Source of the DNA: Saccharothrix sp. NRRL B-16348 | GTDB taxonomy: Bacteria > Actinomycetota > Actinomycetes > Mycobacteriales > Pseudonocardiaceae | Direction: 5' to 3' | Assembly (NCBI RefSeq): GCF_001280085.1 | Contig: NZ_LGED01000197.1 | Location: forward strand, 1 to 64,000 | DNA length: 64,000 nucleotides | In this document: piece by piece, positions 25,960 through 34,041 of the stretch | How positions within the stretch are numbered: the stretch's first letter is position 1 | Layout: each line of letters starts with the position of its first letter | Made by a program: the position numbers and the translations under genes | Notes under the pieces: model-generated | Seen by the model: the letters and a program-made list of their open reading frames with translations, nothing else | The model's database searches: none | What the model was told of the DNA's origin: nothing

Positions 25960-26924
25960 CACCGCGCTCCAGGCTTCAGGGTCAGGTAGGTGTTGAGGTA
26001 GTCGCCCTTGATGCCGTCGAGCACGGCGTCGGTGAACGGGAACGTCAGCAGCATCTCCAGCGACTGCGGCAGGTTCTGCCCGGATTCGGCGAGCTGCCGC
26101 AACGTCGGCTCCAACGCCCGCAGGTCGGCCACCAGGTCGTCACGGCTGCGGTTCACCGTGTCCACCGCGACGTCGGACAGCTCCCGCAACGCGTTCAGCA
26201 GCCCGACGAGCTGCCCGCGCTGGTCGTGCAGCACCCGCAGGCCCGGCTCCAACCCGTCCAGCACCTCGCCGATGTCCCCCTTGCGCGACTCCAGGGACGA
26301 CGCGAGCTTGTCCATCCCCTCAAGAGCACGCGTGATCTCACCCTTGTGCGAGTCCATCGCACCGACGAACGAGTCCACAGTGGACAACAGTGACCTCACC
26401 GCGGCCTCGTTGCCGGACAACGCCGCGCTCAGCTCCCGCGAGATGTCCCGGATCTGCGCGATGCCGCCGCCGTTGAGCAGCATCGACAGCGCGCCGAACA
26501 CCTCCTCCACCTCGGGGTTGCGGTTGGTGCGCGTCACCGGGATCACCGCGCCGTCCACCAACGGCGACGCCGACCGCTCGTCCGGCACGGCCAGCTCCAC
26601 GTACTTCTCCCCCAGCAGGCTCGACTGCCGCAGCCGGGCGAGGGCGTTCGACGGCAGCAGCACGTCACCGCGCACCGCGACCCGCACCAACGCCGTGGCG
26701 CCGTCCTCGGACAGCCCGATGTCCTCGACCTTGCCCACCGCCACGTCGTCCACCTTCACGCCGGCGTGCGGCACGAGGTCGAGCACGTCGTCGAACTCGA
26801 CGGTCACCCGGTACGGCCGGTCGCCGAGGTCGGCGCCGCCGGGCAGCGGCAGGTCGTACGCGCTCGGCATCGCCGAACACCCCGTCAGCACGAGCACGAG
26901 CCCCACCGCCGCCAGCCGCCTCAC
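25959..26924 (-). CDS. mceE: Mce lipoprotein MceE (LprK-like)
   Basis: 321 residues with a lipoprotein signal peptide whose lipobox ends at Cys16 (VLVLTGCSAMPSAYDLPLPG), as in mycobacterial MceE/LprK. The MCE domain follows (VTVEFDDVLDLVPHAGVKVD; VAVGKVEDIGL) and then a long helical segment. The GTG start overlaps the mceD stop (GTGA). It is expected to be membrane-anchored through the lipid and to build the transport channel with the other Mce subunits. Confidence 0.92.
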   Translation of the reverse strand: MRRLAAVGLVLVLTGCSAMPSAYDLPLPGGADLGDRPYRVTVEFDDVLDLVPHAGVKVDDVAVGKVEDIGLSEDGATALVRVAVRGDVLLPSNALARLRQSSLLGEKYVELAVPDERSASPLVDGAVIPVTRTNRNPEVEEVFGALSMLLNGGGIAQIRDISRELSAALSGNEAAVRSLLSTVDSFVGAMDSHKGEITRALEGMDKLASSLESRKGDIGEVLDGLEPGLRVLHDQRGQLVGLLNALRELSDVAVDTVNRSRDDLVADLRALEPTLRQLAESGQNLPQSLEMLLTFPFTDAVLDGIKGDYLNTYLTLKPGAR

Positions 26925-27928
26925 CGCGCACCCCCGGGCACGCTCAGCAGGTCGGTGACGAACTCGCTCAGGTTGGCCCGCGCGTTCAACGTCCCCGTCG
27001 CCGGGTCGTAGGCGTTCACCACGTTGTGCAACGCGACCGGCGCGACCTCCAGCATCTCGGTCAACGACTCCTGTTGCCGCACAAGGGTTCCGGTCAGCAC
27101 CGCCAGGTCCTCCACACTGGACTTCACCCGGTCCCGGTTGTCGTGCACGAATCCCCGCACCTGCTCCAGCGCCGTGGCCAGCTCGCCCAACGCCGCGCCC
27201 AGGTCTTCCCGTTCGGCGGCGAAGAAGCCGGACACGTCGGCCAGCTGGTCGGCCAACCGCCCCACCTGCTCGTCGTTCGCCGCGAGCATCGACGTGAACG
27301 ACTGGAGGTTGTCCACGGTCCCGAACAGGTCGTCCCGCGATCCGGCCAACGTCTTCGCCGCGTCGGCGAGCTGCCGGATCGACTCGCCCAGCGCCGTGCC
27401 GTTCCCGTCGAGGTTCGCCGCACCCGTGCTCAGCAGGTCGGACAGCGCGCCCTTGCGGTTGGCCCCGTTCGGCCCCAGCGCGGTCAGCAGCGCGTCCAGG
27501 CTGGAGTACAGCTCGTCCAGCTCGACCGTGCCCGCCGTGCGCGCACTGGTGATCACGGCGCCGGGCGCGATCTTGTCGCCCCCGGTGTAGACGGGCGTGA
27601 GCTGCACGTACCGGTCGGCCACGATGTTCGGCGACACGACCACGGCACGGGCGTCCGCGGGCACGTCCACGCCGTGGTCGAGTTCGAGGTCGACCCGCAC
27701 CGCCCCGCCTTCGGGCAGCACGCCGACGACCTGGCCCACCCGCACCCCGAGCACCCGCACGTCCGAGCCCTCGTACACGCCGACGGCGGCGGTGAAGTAG
27801 GCGGCGACCCGCGTCGACGACGGCCGCAGGAAGATCCACCACACCGCGGCCGCCGCCACGAGCACCAGCACGAACCCCTGCGCCAACGCCACCACCAACC
27901 GGCGACGACCACGCGTGCGCACGAACAT
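26921..27928 (-). CDS. mceD: Mce family protein MceD
   Basis: 335 residues with an N-terminal membrane helix (about 12-32, VVALAQGFVLVLVAAAAVWW), an MCE domain (AYFTAAVGVYEGSDVRVLGV, GQVVGVLPEGGAVRVDLEL) and a long coiled or helical C-terminal half. The ATG start overlaps the mceC stop (TGATG), marking coupled translation. It is part of the mceABCDEF lipid-import channel. Confidence 0.92.
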   Translation of the reverse strand: MFVRTRGRRRLVVALAQGFVLVLVAAAAVWWIFLRPSSTRVAAYFTAAVGVYEGSDVRVLGVRVGQVVGVLPEGGAVRVDLELDHGVDVPADARAVVVSPNIVADRYVQLTPVYTGGDKIAPGAVITSARTAGTVELDELYSSLDALLTALGPNGANRKGALSDLLSTGAANLDGNGTALGESIRQLADAAKTLAGSRDDLFGTVDNLQSFTSMLAANDEQVGRLADQLADVSGFFAAEREDLGAALGELATALEQVRGFVHDNRDRVKSSVEDLAVLTGTLVRQQESLTEMLEVAPVALHNVVNAYDPATGTLNARANLSEFVTDLLSVPGGAR

Positions 27929-28908
27929 CAGCGGCCTCCCGTCGGGCAGTCGCGCCGCGCGCCCGGGTCGACCACGAGCCCGCACAGGTAGGTGTCGACC
28001 CACTGGCCGTTGCCCAGGGAGTTGTTCAGCACCCGGTAGTACGGCCCGGCCAGCGCGAGGCCCCGGTCCAGCGCGTCCTGGTTGTTCCGCAGCACGTCGG
28101 TGACGCGTTCCAGCTGCTCCAGCGCGGGCCGCAGCTGCTCGCTGTTGTCCGCGACCAGGCCGGACAGCTGCCGGGACAGCTCCCGCGTGCCGTCGAGCAG
28201 CGCCGCGATCGCGTCACGGCGGCGCCCGATCTCCGCCAGCAGCAGGTTGCCGTCGGTGATGAGCGCGGCGAAGTCGTTGTTGCGCTCCGCCAACGCCCCG
28301 CTGACCCGGTTCGCTCCCTTGATCAGCGACGCCAGCTGCTCGTCGCGCGAGGAGATGGTCTTCGACAGCGCCGACAGCCCGTCCAACGCCTGCTTCACGT
28401 GCTCGGGCGAGTCGCGGAAGGTGTCCGAGAGCACCTCGAAGCTCCGCGCCAGCCGGTCGGTGTCGATCTCGCTGACGGTGGTAGACAGCCCGCTGAACGC
28501 CTCGATCACGTCGTACGGCGAGGTGGTGCGCTCGACCGGGATGGTGCCGGTGAGCGGGTCGCGGCCCTCGGAGTCCAGCGCCAGGTACTTCTGCCCGAGC
28601 AGGGTCTTGATCCGGATCTCGGCCCGGCTGCGGTCGCCCAGCTCCACCCCGCTGACCCGGAACGTCACCCGCACCCGGCCGTCGTGCAGCTCGACGTCGG
28701 TCACCGTGCCGACCTTCAGGCCCGCCACGCGGACCTCGTCGTCCACGCGCAGGCCGGCCGCTTCGGTGAACTCGGCGGTGTGCTTGGCGCCGCCGCCGAA
28801 GAACGGCAGGTCCTCCAGGAAGAAGGTGAGCAGGGCGGTGGCCGCGATGACCAGGAGGCCGACGGCTCCCAGCAACACCGGTCTGCGTGCCGGCCTTCCG
28901 GACGTCAT
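27928..28908 (-). CDS. mceC: Mce family protein MceC
   Basis: 326 residues with an N-terminal anchor (about 11-31, LLGAVGLLVIAATALLTFFL), an MCE domain (FTEAAGLRVDDEVRVAGLKV, VTDVELHDGRVRVTFRVSG) and a helical region (about 130-300). The C-terminal tail has two cysteines (YLCGLVVDPGARRDC). The ATG overlaps the mceB stop (ATGA). Third gene of the operon. Confidence 0.92.
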   Translation of the reverse strand: MTSGRPARRPVLLGAVGLLVIAATALLTFFLEDLPFFGGGAKHTAEFTEAAGLRVDDEVRVAGLKVGTVTDVELHDGRVRVTFRVSGVELGDRSRAEIRIKTLLGQKYLALDSEGRDPLTGTIPVERTTSPYDVIEAFSGLSTTVSEIDTDRLARSFEVLSDTFRDSPEHVKQALDGLSALSKTISSRDEQLASLIKGANRVSGALAERNNDFAALITDGNLLLAEIGRRRDAIAALLDGTRELSRQLSGLVADNSEQLRPALEQLERVTDVLRNNQDALDRGLALAGPYYRVLNNSLGNGQWVDTYLCGLVVDPGARRDCPTGGR

Positions 28909-29921
28909 CGGTGACACCTCGATTCGGTGACGGGGATGCCCACCGGCGGTCCGCCGGGCGCGGGCGGCGCCTGCGAGGAGGCGAAGCACAGGTAGAAGTT
29001 GAGCCAGGAGCCGTAGGACGCGGTGCGGCCGACGGCCTCGAACTTCACCGGCAGGTTCCGGATGAACGGCTCCAGCTCGGGCGCGTTCGCGAGGTTGCCG
29101 GCGAGCAGCCCGAGCGCGGCGATGTCGTCCTTGAGCGGTTGGCGGCCCTGCTCCAGCAGCGACGCCGTGCTGTCGCTCAACGCGGCCAGGCCGGTGATGG
29201 CGTTGCCGATCGGCTCCCGGTCGGCGGCGAACCCGGACACGAGCCGCCGCAGCGAGGTCAGCAGCTCGCCGAACCGGTCGTCCCGCGAGTTCACCGTCTC
29301 CAGCACCGCGTTCAGGTTCTCCACGACCTTGCCGATGACGTCGTCCTTGGCGGCCAACGTGGTGGTGAGCGAGGCGGTGTGCGCGAGCAGGCTCTCCACC
29401 GTGCCGCCCTCGCCCTGCAGCACCTGGACGATCTCGTGCGACAGCTTGTTGACGTCCTCCGGGTTCAGCGCCTGGAACAGCGGCTTGAACCCGTTGAACA
29501 ACGTCGTCAGGTCCAGCGCCGGGGTGGTCCGCTCGACCGGGATGAGGCCGCCGGGCGCGAGCTTCTCCCCCAGCCGTCCGGCGGGCTGCTCCAGCGCGAC
29601 GTACCGCTGGCCGACCAGGTTGCGGTACTTGATGGTGGCGGTCACGTCGGCGGACAGCGACCGGCCGTCCGCGACGGAGAACCCGACGTCCACCAGCTCG
29701 TCGTCGACCAGCTCCAGCGACTCGATCTGGCCGACCTTCACCCCGGACATGCGCACGTCGTCGCCCTCGGCCAACGCCGTGACGTCGGTGAACCGCGCCT
29801 GGTAGACGGCCGTGGAGCCCACCTGGCTGCCCGCGATGGTCGCCGCGAGGAACCAGGTGGCGGCGACCGTGACCACGACGAACACGAGGAACTTGGTCAA
29901 CGGCGCGGCAACGTTCCTCAT
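28905..29921 (-). CDS. mceB: Mce family protein MceB
   Basis: 338 residues with an N-terminal membrane helix (about 8-30, TKFLVFVVVTVAATWFLAAT), an MCE domain (YQARFTDVTALAEGDDVRMS, VKVGQIESLELVDDELVDVG) and a helical C-terminal half ending in a Cys-containing tail (LNFYLCFASSQ). It starts 24 bp after the mceA stop. Second gene of the operon. Confidence 0.92.
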   Translation of the reverse strand: MRNVAAPLTKFLVFVVVTVAATWFLAATIAGSQVGSTAVYQARFTDVTALAEGDDVRMSGVKVGQIESLELVDDELVDVGFSVADGRSLSADVTATIKYRNLVGQRYVALEQPAGRLGEKLAPGGLIPVERTTPALDLTTLFNGFKPLFQALNPEDVNKLSHEIVQVLQGEGGTVESLLAHTASLTTTLAAKDDVIGKVVENLNAVLETVNSRDDRFGELLTSLRRLVSGFAADREPIGNAITGLAALSDSTASLLEQGRQPLKDDIAALGLLAGNLANAPELEPFIRNLPVKFEAVGRTASYGSWLNFYLCFASSQAPPAPGGPPVGIPVTESRCHR

Positions 29922-29945
29922 CTGCGCCCCCTCATCTGTTCCCTC

Positions 29946-31052
29946 TCATCTGCGCCCCGTCGTCGGTCCGTCCACGAGCAGCCCGGCCCACTCGGGCAGC
30001 TGGTCCGGCGCGACGGCGTTGAGCGGCCCGGACGGGCAGTGCGGACCGCCGCCCCGTCGGTGCGCCGGGTCGTCCCGCCCGGGCACGTACGCGTCACCCG
30101 GCGGCACGACGGTGATCTCCGCGTGCAGGCCCGGCTGGTCGGTGCCCTTGCCGAGCACCTGGTCCATCCGCGGCCGGATGGCGTTGACCGCGCTCAGCAC
30201 GCAGCCGAACTCGGGCGAGTAGGTGGCGAACAGCTCGAACGTCGGCCGCGACCGGTCCGCCAGCGCCACCACCGTCTCCCCGTTGGCGCGCAGGAAACCC
30301 GTCAGGTCGGCGGACGCGGTGGTGAGGCTGGAGTAGACGGCGTCGAGGTCGGCGCGTTGCTCGGCGAGCGTGCGGCTGACCGCGGTGGCGTCCTTCAACG
30401 CCGCCACCAGGTCCGGTCCGGCGTCCGCGTACAGGCCGGTGACGTCGGCGAACCTGGTGATGTCCTCCTTGAGCACGGGCAGCTGCGGGTTCAGCTCGCG
30501 CAGGTACGCGTCCAGCGCCACGATCGTCTGCCCGAGCGTCGCGCCGCGCCCGTCCAGCGCCTGCGCCATCGACGTCAGCGCGGACGACAGCTTGTCCGGC
30601 CGCACGGCCTGCAACGTGGGCAGCAGGTCGCCGAGCACCCGTTCCAGCTCGATCGCGCCGGACGTGCGGTCCTGCTCGATCACGGCGCCGTCGTCGAGCG
30701 CGCCCGTCGGGTCGTCCGGGAGTTCCAGGCTGACGAACCGCTCGCCGAACAGCGTCTTCGGCAGCAGCCGGGCGGACACGTTCGCCGGGATGCGGCCGAC
30801 CTGGTCCGGGTGCAGGCCGAGTTCGATCTCGGCGCCGTCGCCGTGCGAGCGGATCTCCCGCACCTCCCCGACCAGCACGCCGAGCAGCTTCACGTCCGAC
30901 TCCGCCTGGAGCTGGTTGCCGACGTGGTCGGTGCGCAGCAGCACGGTCACCCGGGACGTGAACACCTTCTGGTACGCCGCGACGGACAAACCGCACAGCG
31001 CGACCAGAAGGGCCGCGAACAGCAGCCCCAGCAGGCGACGGCGCAATGCCAC
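29946..31052 (-). CDS. mceA: Mce family protein MceA, first gene of the mce operon
   Basis: 368 residues with an N-terminal anchor (about 5-26, RLLGLLFAALLVALCGLSVA), an MCE domain (VTVLLRTDHVGNQLQAESDV, GVLVGEVREIRSHGDG), a helical region and a polar C-terminal tail. The GTG start at 31052 is favoured by GGAG seven bases upstream; the open frame continues to 31202 without homology. In known mce operons two YrbE/MlaE permease genes come first; here none is present, and an inverted repeat TTGTCA-N6-TGACAA lies 99 bp upstream instead. Confidence 0.9.
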   Translation of the reverse strand: MALRRRLLGLLFAALLVALCGLSVAAYQKVFTSRVTVLLRTDHVGNQLQAESDVKLLGVLVGEVREIRSHGDGAEIELGLHPDQVGRIPANVSARLLPKTLFGERFVSLELPDDPTGALDDGAVIEQDRTSGAIELERVLGDLLPTLQAVRPDKLSSALTSMAQALDGRGATLGQTIVALDAYLRELNPQLPVLKEDITRFADVTGLYADAGPDLVAALKDATAVSRTLAEQRADLDAVYSSLTTASADLTGFLRANGETVVALADRSRPTFELFATYSPEFGCVLSAVNAIRPRMDQVLGKGTDQPGLHAEITVVPPGDAYVPGRDDPAHRRGGGPHCPSGPLNAVAPDQLPEWAGLLVDGPTTGRR

Positions 31053-31150
31053 GGGTATTCTCCGAAAGGTGCGGTGTGAATAAACCGAAATGACGTTACC
31101 GACGAGTACGTTACTAACGGACGTCCCACCGCACAAGCAACCGGAAATCC

Positions 31151-31168
31151 TTGTCAAGCACGTGACAA
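31151..31168. promoter_or_regulatory. TTGTCA-N6-TGACAA inverted repeat upstream of mceA
   Basis: Perfect half-sites at 31151-31156 and 31163-31168. The same 6-6-6 arrangement recurs at 33887-33904 and 37377-37394, with weaker copies at 31803 and 33920. It is the probable operator of the mce operon. The most likely binder is the PucR-type regulator encoded at 31928 (inference). Confidence 0.75.
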
Positions 31169-31280
31169 AGTCGGTTCGCGAAACACTCACCCGGATGCAC
31201 AAAGCCGATCGGGGCCTGGCGCCCCGGCCCGCGGTGCGGCTACCAATGATGGGCGTTGTCGAGAATCGGGGGGTGCACGC

Positions 31281-31793
31281 GTGTCACATCTGCCGCACTG
31301 CGTTCGGGTGCTCCACCGCGCCGGGGTGGTCCAGGCGCGCCGGCCCGATCGGGCGCTGCGCTCGCTGGTCGAGGTGCGCGCCCGGCGCCCACTGCTCGGG
31401 TCGGTGCGGCGTGCCGTGCGCGAACAGCCCGACGCCACGGCGGTGATCGCCGCGCCGATGTTCCACGGCATCGGCTTCGCGCACCTGGTGCTCGCGCTGG
31501 GCCCGGGTTCGGCGGTGGTGCTGGCGCGCAGGTTCGACGCGAGCCGGACGGTGGAGTCGGCGGCACGGCACCGGGCCACCGCGTTGATGCTCGTGCCGAC
31601 CATGCTCCAGCGCATCCTCGACCTCGGTCCGCTGGAACTGGAGTCGCACGACCTGTCGGCGTTGCGGGTGGTGCTCAGCTCCGGGGCGGTGGCGACCGTG
31701 GCCACGCCGGCCGACCTGCGCGAGGCGCCGGGCACGGTCGGCCGCCCGCCGCGCAACGCGACCGGGAAGGTGCTGCGCCGGCAGCTCCGCTAG
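31281..31793 (+). pseudogene. Remnant of a FadD-type acyl-CoA synthetase gene with internal in-frame deletions
   Basis: The 170-codon frame reads as three separated pieces of an acyl-CoA synthetase. They are an N-terminal part (VLHRAGVVQARRPDRALRSL), a middle part (APMFHGIGFAHLVLALGPGS to LRVVLSSGA), and the last residues (NATGKVLRRQLR) with the conserved catalytic-lysine motif. The stretch that would hold the ATP-binding TSGTTG loop and most of the C-terminal domain is missing, so the product cannot activate fatty acids. fadD genes commonly adjoin mce operons, so it is probably a decayed partner. The frame remains open, and expression as a small protein cannot be excluded. Confidence 0.72.
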
Positions 31794-31802
31794 CGCCGGT
31801 TT

Positions 31803-31886
31803 TTGTCACGCCGCGCACAACAACACTGGCGACTTTGTCATGCGAGTGCGCCCTGGTTGACAACTTTTCATGATCAAAAATACAGT
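31803..31886 (+). promoter_or_regulatory. Promoter and degenerate TTGTCA-type repeats upstream of pucR
   Basis: TTGTCA-CGCCGC-GCACAA at 31803-31820 (10 of 12 half-site bases) and TTGTCA at 31835-31840 start 32 bp apart, about three helical turns. A promoter-like pair TTGACA (31857-31862) and TACAGT (31881-31886) with an 18-bp spacer follows, about 40 bp before the pucR ATG. The arrangement suggests autoregulation. Confidence 0.55.
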
Positions 31887-31927
31887 GTTCGGAATCACAC
31901 CCAACCGTTTGGTGGTGGGCGAACAGC

Positions 31928-33223
31928 ATGAACAGAACCGGAGAACTCCGAGCCTCCGAGTTACCGCTCATCGGGAACGCGGACCTGTGGGAGCAACTGC
32001 CCGCCGACCTCGCGCCGAAGTTCCGCGCCAGGGCGGGCGACGTGGCCGTGGACATGGTCCGGGAAATCCAGGACCAGATCGCCGAGTATTCACAGAAGTT
32101 GGAGGGGATGTTCGGCCAAGTGGTGGTCGAGGGGGTGGAGCAGGCGATCCACCAGTTCATCGACCGGATGGTCGACCCGACCGCCCAGCGGGAGGACCGG
32201 GCCAAGCTGTTCCGGCTGCTGGGCAAGCTGGAGGTCAGCGCGGGCCGCAGCCTCGACCTGCTGCAGACGGCGTACCGGATCGGCGCGCGGGTGGCGTGGC
32301 GGCGGATCTCCGAGTTCGGGCAGACCGAGCGCGTGCCGCTGGCCACCATGTGCCTGATCGCCGAGGCGATCTTCGCCTACATCGACGAGCTGTCGTTGCG
32401 GTCGATGGAGGGCTACGCCGAGGCGCAGGCCCGGCACGCGGGTGCGTTGCAGCGGCGGCGCAAGCGGTTGCTGGAGCTGCTCCTGGGCGAGCCGGGCTAC
32501 CACCCGAACGCGCTGGCCGAGCTGGCCGAGGCCGCGCACTGGCCGTTGCCGGACAAGGTGCTGGTGGTGGCGCTGGAACGGCGCACCGACCAGCACCAGC
32601 TGCCGATACCGGCGCTGCACGAGGACATCCTGATGGACCTGGAGGGCAGCGAGCCGTGCCTGCTGCTCACCGACCCGGAACGGCAGCTGGTCGCGTTGGA
32701 GCAGAAGCTCGGCGGGTGGCGCGCGGCCGTCGGCCCGGTCGTGCCGCTGACGTCGGCGCGGCAGTCGCTGCGCTGGGCGCGCCGCACCATCACGCTGATC
32801 CAGTCGGGCGTGATCGCCGACCGGCCGATGGTGGACACCACCGAGCACCTGTCGACGCTGCTGCTGCTCGGTGACGAGGAGCTGGTGCGGGAGCTGGTGA
32901 AGCGGACGCTCGCGCCGCTGGAAGGGCTGACGCCCAAGCAGCAGCAGCGGATGCGGGAGACGATGACCGCGTGGGTGGAGACGCGCGGCAGCGCGCCGGA
33001 GGTCGCGTCGAGCCTCGCCGTGCACCCGCAGACGGTGCGCTACCGCTTGCGGCAGCTGGAGGAGCTGTTCGGGGCGAAGCTGCACGACCCGGACGCGTTG
33101 TTCGACATGGGCATCGCGCTGCGGGCGCTGCGGCTGCTGGGCGGCGCGGCCGGGCAACCGCGCCGGCTCGGTCCGGCGGGCCCGCCGGGGTTCACGGGAC
33201 CGTCGGGAGCAAGGTCAGCGTGA
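31928..33223 (+). CDS. PucR/CdaR-type transcriptional regulator
   Basis: 431 residues. An N-terminal helical sensing region (about 15-170) is followed by a GGDEF-like degenerate middle (about 180-310) and a C-terminal PucR helix-turn-helix (about 340-400; TRGSAPEVASSLAVHPQTVR followed by YRLRQLEELFG). Such proteins are single-component regulators. Here it lies beside mce, the fadD remnant and the surface-protein genes, which share TTGTCA-N6-TGACAA repeats with its own upstream region, so it is the best candidate controller of that regulon. Its last 32 bases overlap the convergent secreted-protein gene. Confidence 0.85.
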   Translation: MNRTGELRASELPLIGNADLWEQLPADLAPKFRARAGDVAVDMVREIQDQIAEYSQKLEGMFGQVVVEGVEQAIHQFIDRMVDPTAQREDRAKLFRLLGKLEVSAGRSLDLLQTAYRIGARVAWRRISEFGQTERVPLATMCLIAEAIFAYIDELSLRSMEGYAEAQARHAGALQRRRKRLLELLLGEPGYHPNALAELAEAAHWPLPDKVLVVALERRTDQHQLPIPALHEDILMDLEGSEPCLLLTDPERQLVALEQKLGGWRAAVGPVVPLTSARQSLRWARRTITLIQSGVIADRPMVDTTEHLSTLLLLGDEELVRELVKRTLAPLEGLTPKQQQRMRETMTAWVETRGSAPEVASSLAVHPQTVRYRLRQLEELFGAKLHDPDALFDMGIALRALRLLGGAAGQPRRLGPAGPPGFTGPSGARSA

Positions 33224-33818
33224 GGTCGATCGTGTTGCCGGGTCCGGAGATCAGGCCGGTCAGCAGCGGGTCCAGCCGCTCGCGGCCCTGACAGCCACCG
33301 AAAGGCGGAATCGTGTAGACGCCCGTCATCCGCATCTTCGCCAGCTCGAACGGCCCTCCCAGGTCGATCGACGCGGGCTCGACGGTCTGGCACGCCTGCC
33401 CGACGTCCAGCGGCTGCTCGTTCACGGCGACCTCGTCGAGCTTGATGAGGAGCTTGGCGTTCGCCTTGACGTAGCCGTCCTTGATCGTGCCGGTGACCCG
33501 GGCGACCGGGATCAGCTCGGTGCGCGCGGTGTTGGGCACGAAGCCGAACACGATGAAGTAGCCGAGGCTGGGCGGCAGCGACAGGTCGCCGGTGATGGTG
33601 CCGTTGGCGAGGTCGATCTCGGCTTCGAGGACGCCGGGACCGATGGCGAGGTCGGACTGGAGCTTGTGGATCCGGCTCACGCCCTCGACCCGGTAGACGA
33701 CCTTGATGCCGGCCGTCAGCACGGGCGCGCGCACCTCGGCGTGGCGCACCACCCACGTGGGGGTCAGCGCCGCGCCCAGCAGCGCGGCGACCGCGGCCAG
33801 CACCACCGCGATCCTCAC
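33192..33818 (-). CDS. Secreted or anchored protein homologous to the C-terminal domain of the 34042 product
   Basis: About 208 residues: an N-terminal hydrophobic segment (IAVVLAAVAALLGAALTPTW) followed by one domain of about 160 residues. That domain aligns along its length with residues 232-402 of the neighbouring 34042 product. Shared blocks are GPGVLEAEIDLANG / GPGTLATEVDLMAG, FGFVPNTARTELIPV / FGFMPTTAKVRLIPQ, CQTVEP / CQTVAP and ISGPGNTIDL / IPGPGNTLDL. Function unknown; likely an extracytoplasmic beta-rich protein. The GTG at 33818 (with GGAG upstream) is preferred over the longer frame start at 33869. It is divergent from 34042, with operator-like repeats between. Confidence 0.75.
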   Translation of the reverse strand: MRIAVVLAAVAALLGAALTPTWVVRHAEVRAPVLTAGIKVVYRVEGVSRIHKLQSDLAIGPGVLEAEIDLANGTITGDLSLPPSLGYFIVFGFVPNTARTELIPVARVTGTIKDGYVKANAKLLIKLDEVAVNEQPLDVGQACQTVEPASIDLGGPFELAKMRMTGVYTIPPFGGCQGRERLDPLLTGLISGPGNTIDLTLTLLPTVP

Positions 33819-33885
33819 CGCACCGCTCCGCTCATTCTTCGAAACTACTTTCCCCGGCCTGGCGCGCACAAGCGCCGATCAATGA

Positions 33886-33905
33886 TTTGTCACGCGCGTG
33901 ACAAA
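33886..33905. promoter_or_regulatory. 20-bp perfect palindrome TTTGTCACGCGCGTGACAAA
   Basis: The best copy of the TTGTCA-N6-TGACAA operator, between the divergent genes starting at 33818 and 34042. It could control both directions. Confidence 0.8.
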
Positions 33906-33919
33906 GCTTTCCGGCGCTT

Positions 33920-33937
33920 TTGTCGCACCTCTGACAT
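33920..33937. promoter_or_regulatory. Second, weaker operator copy TTGTCG-N6-TGACAT
   Basis: It matches 10 of the 12 half-site bases with the same 6-bp spacer, and its centre is 33 bp from that of the palindrome at 33886-33905. That spacing places both sites on the same DNA face, which favours cooperative binding. Confidence 0.6.
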
Positions 33938-34041
33938 GGCCAGGGGAAACACGAAAGAATACTTGCCGCGACTGTTCGACCTGGCTACTTTACTCACCAG
34001 TAGCATCTGTTTTCCGCACTGCTCTCGACGAGGAGACGCAC

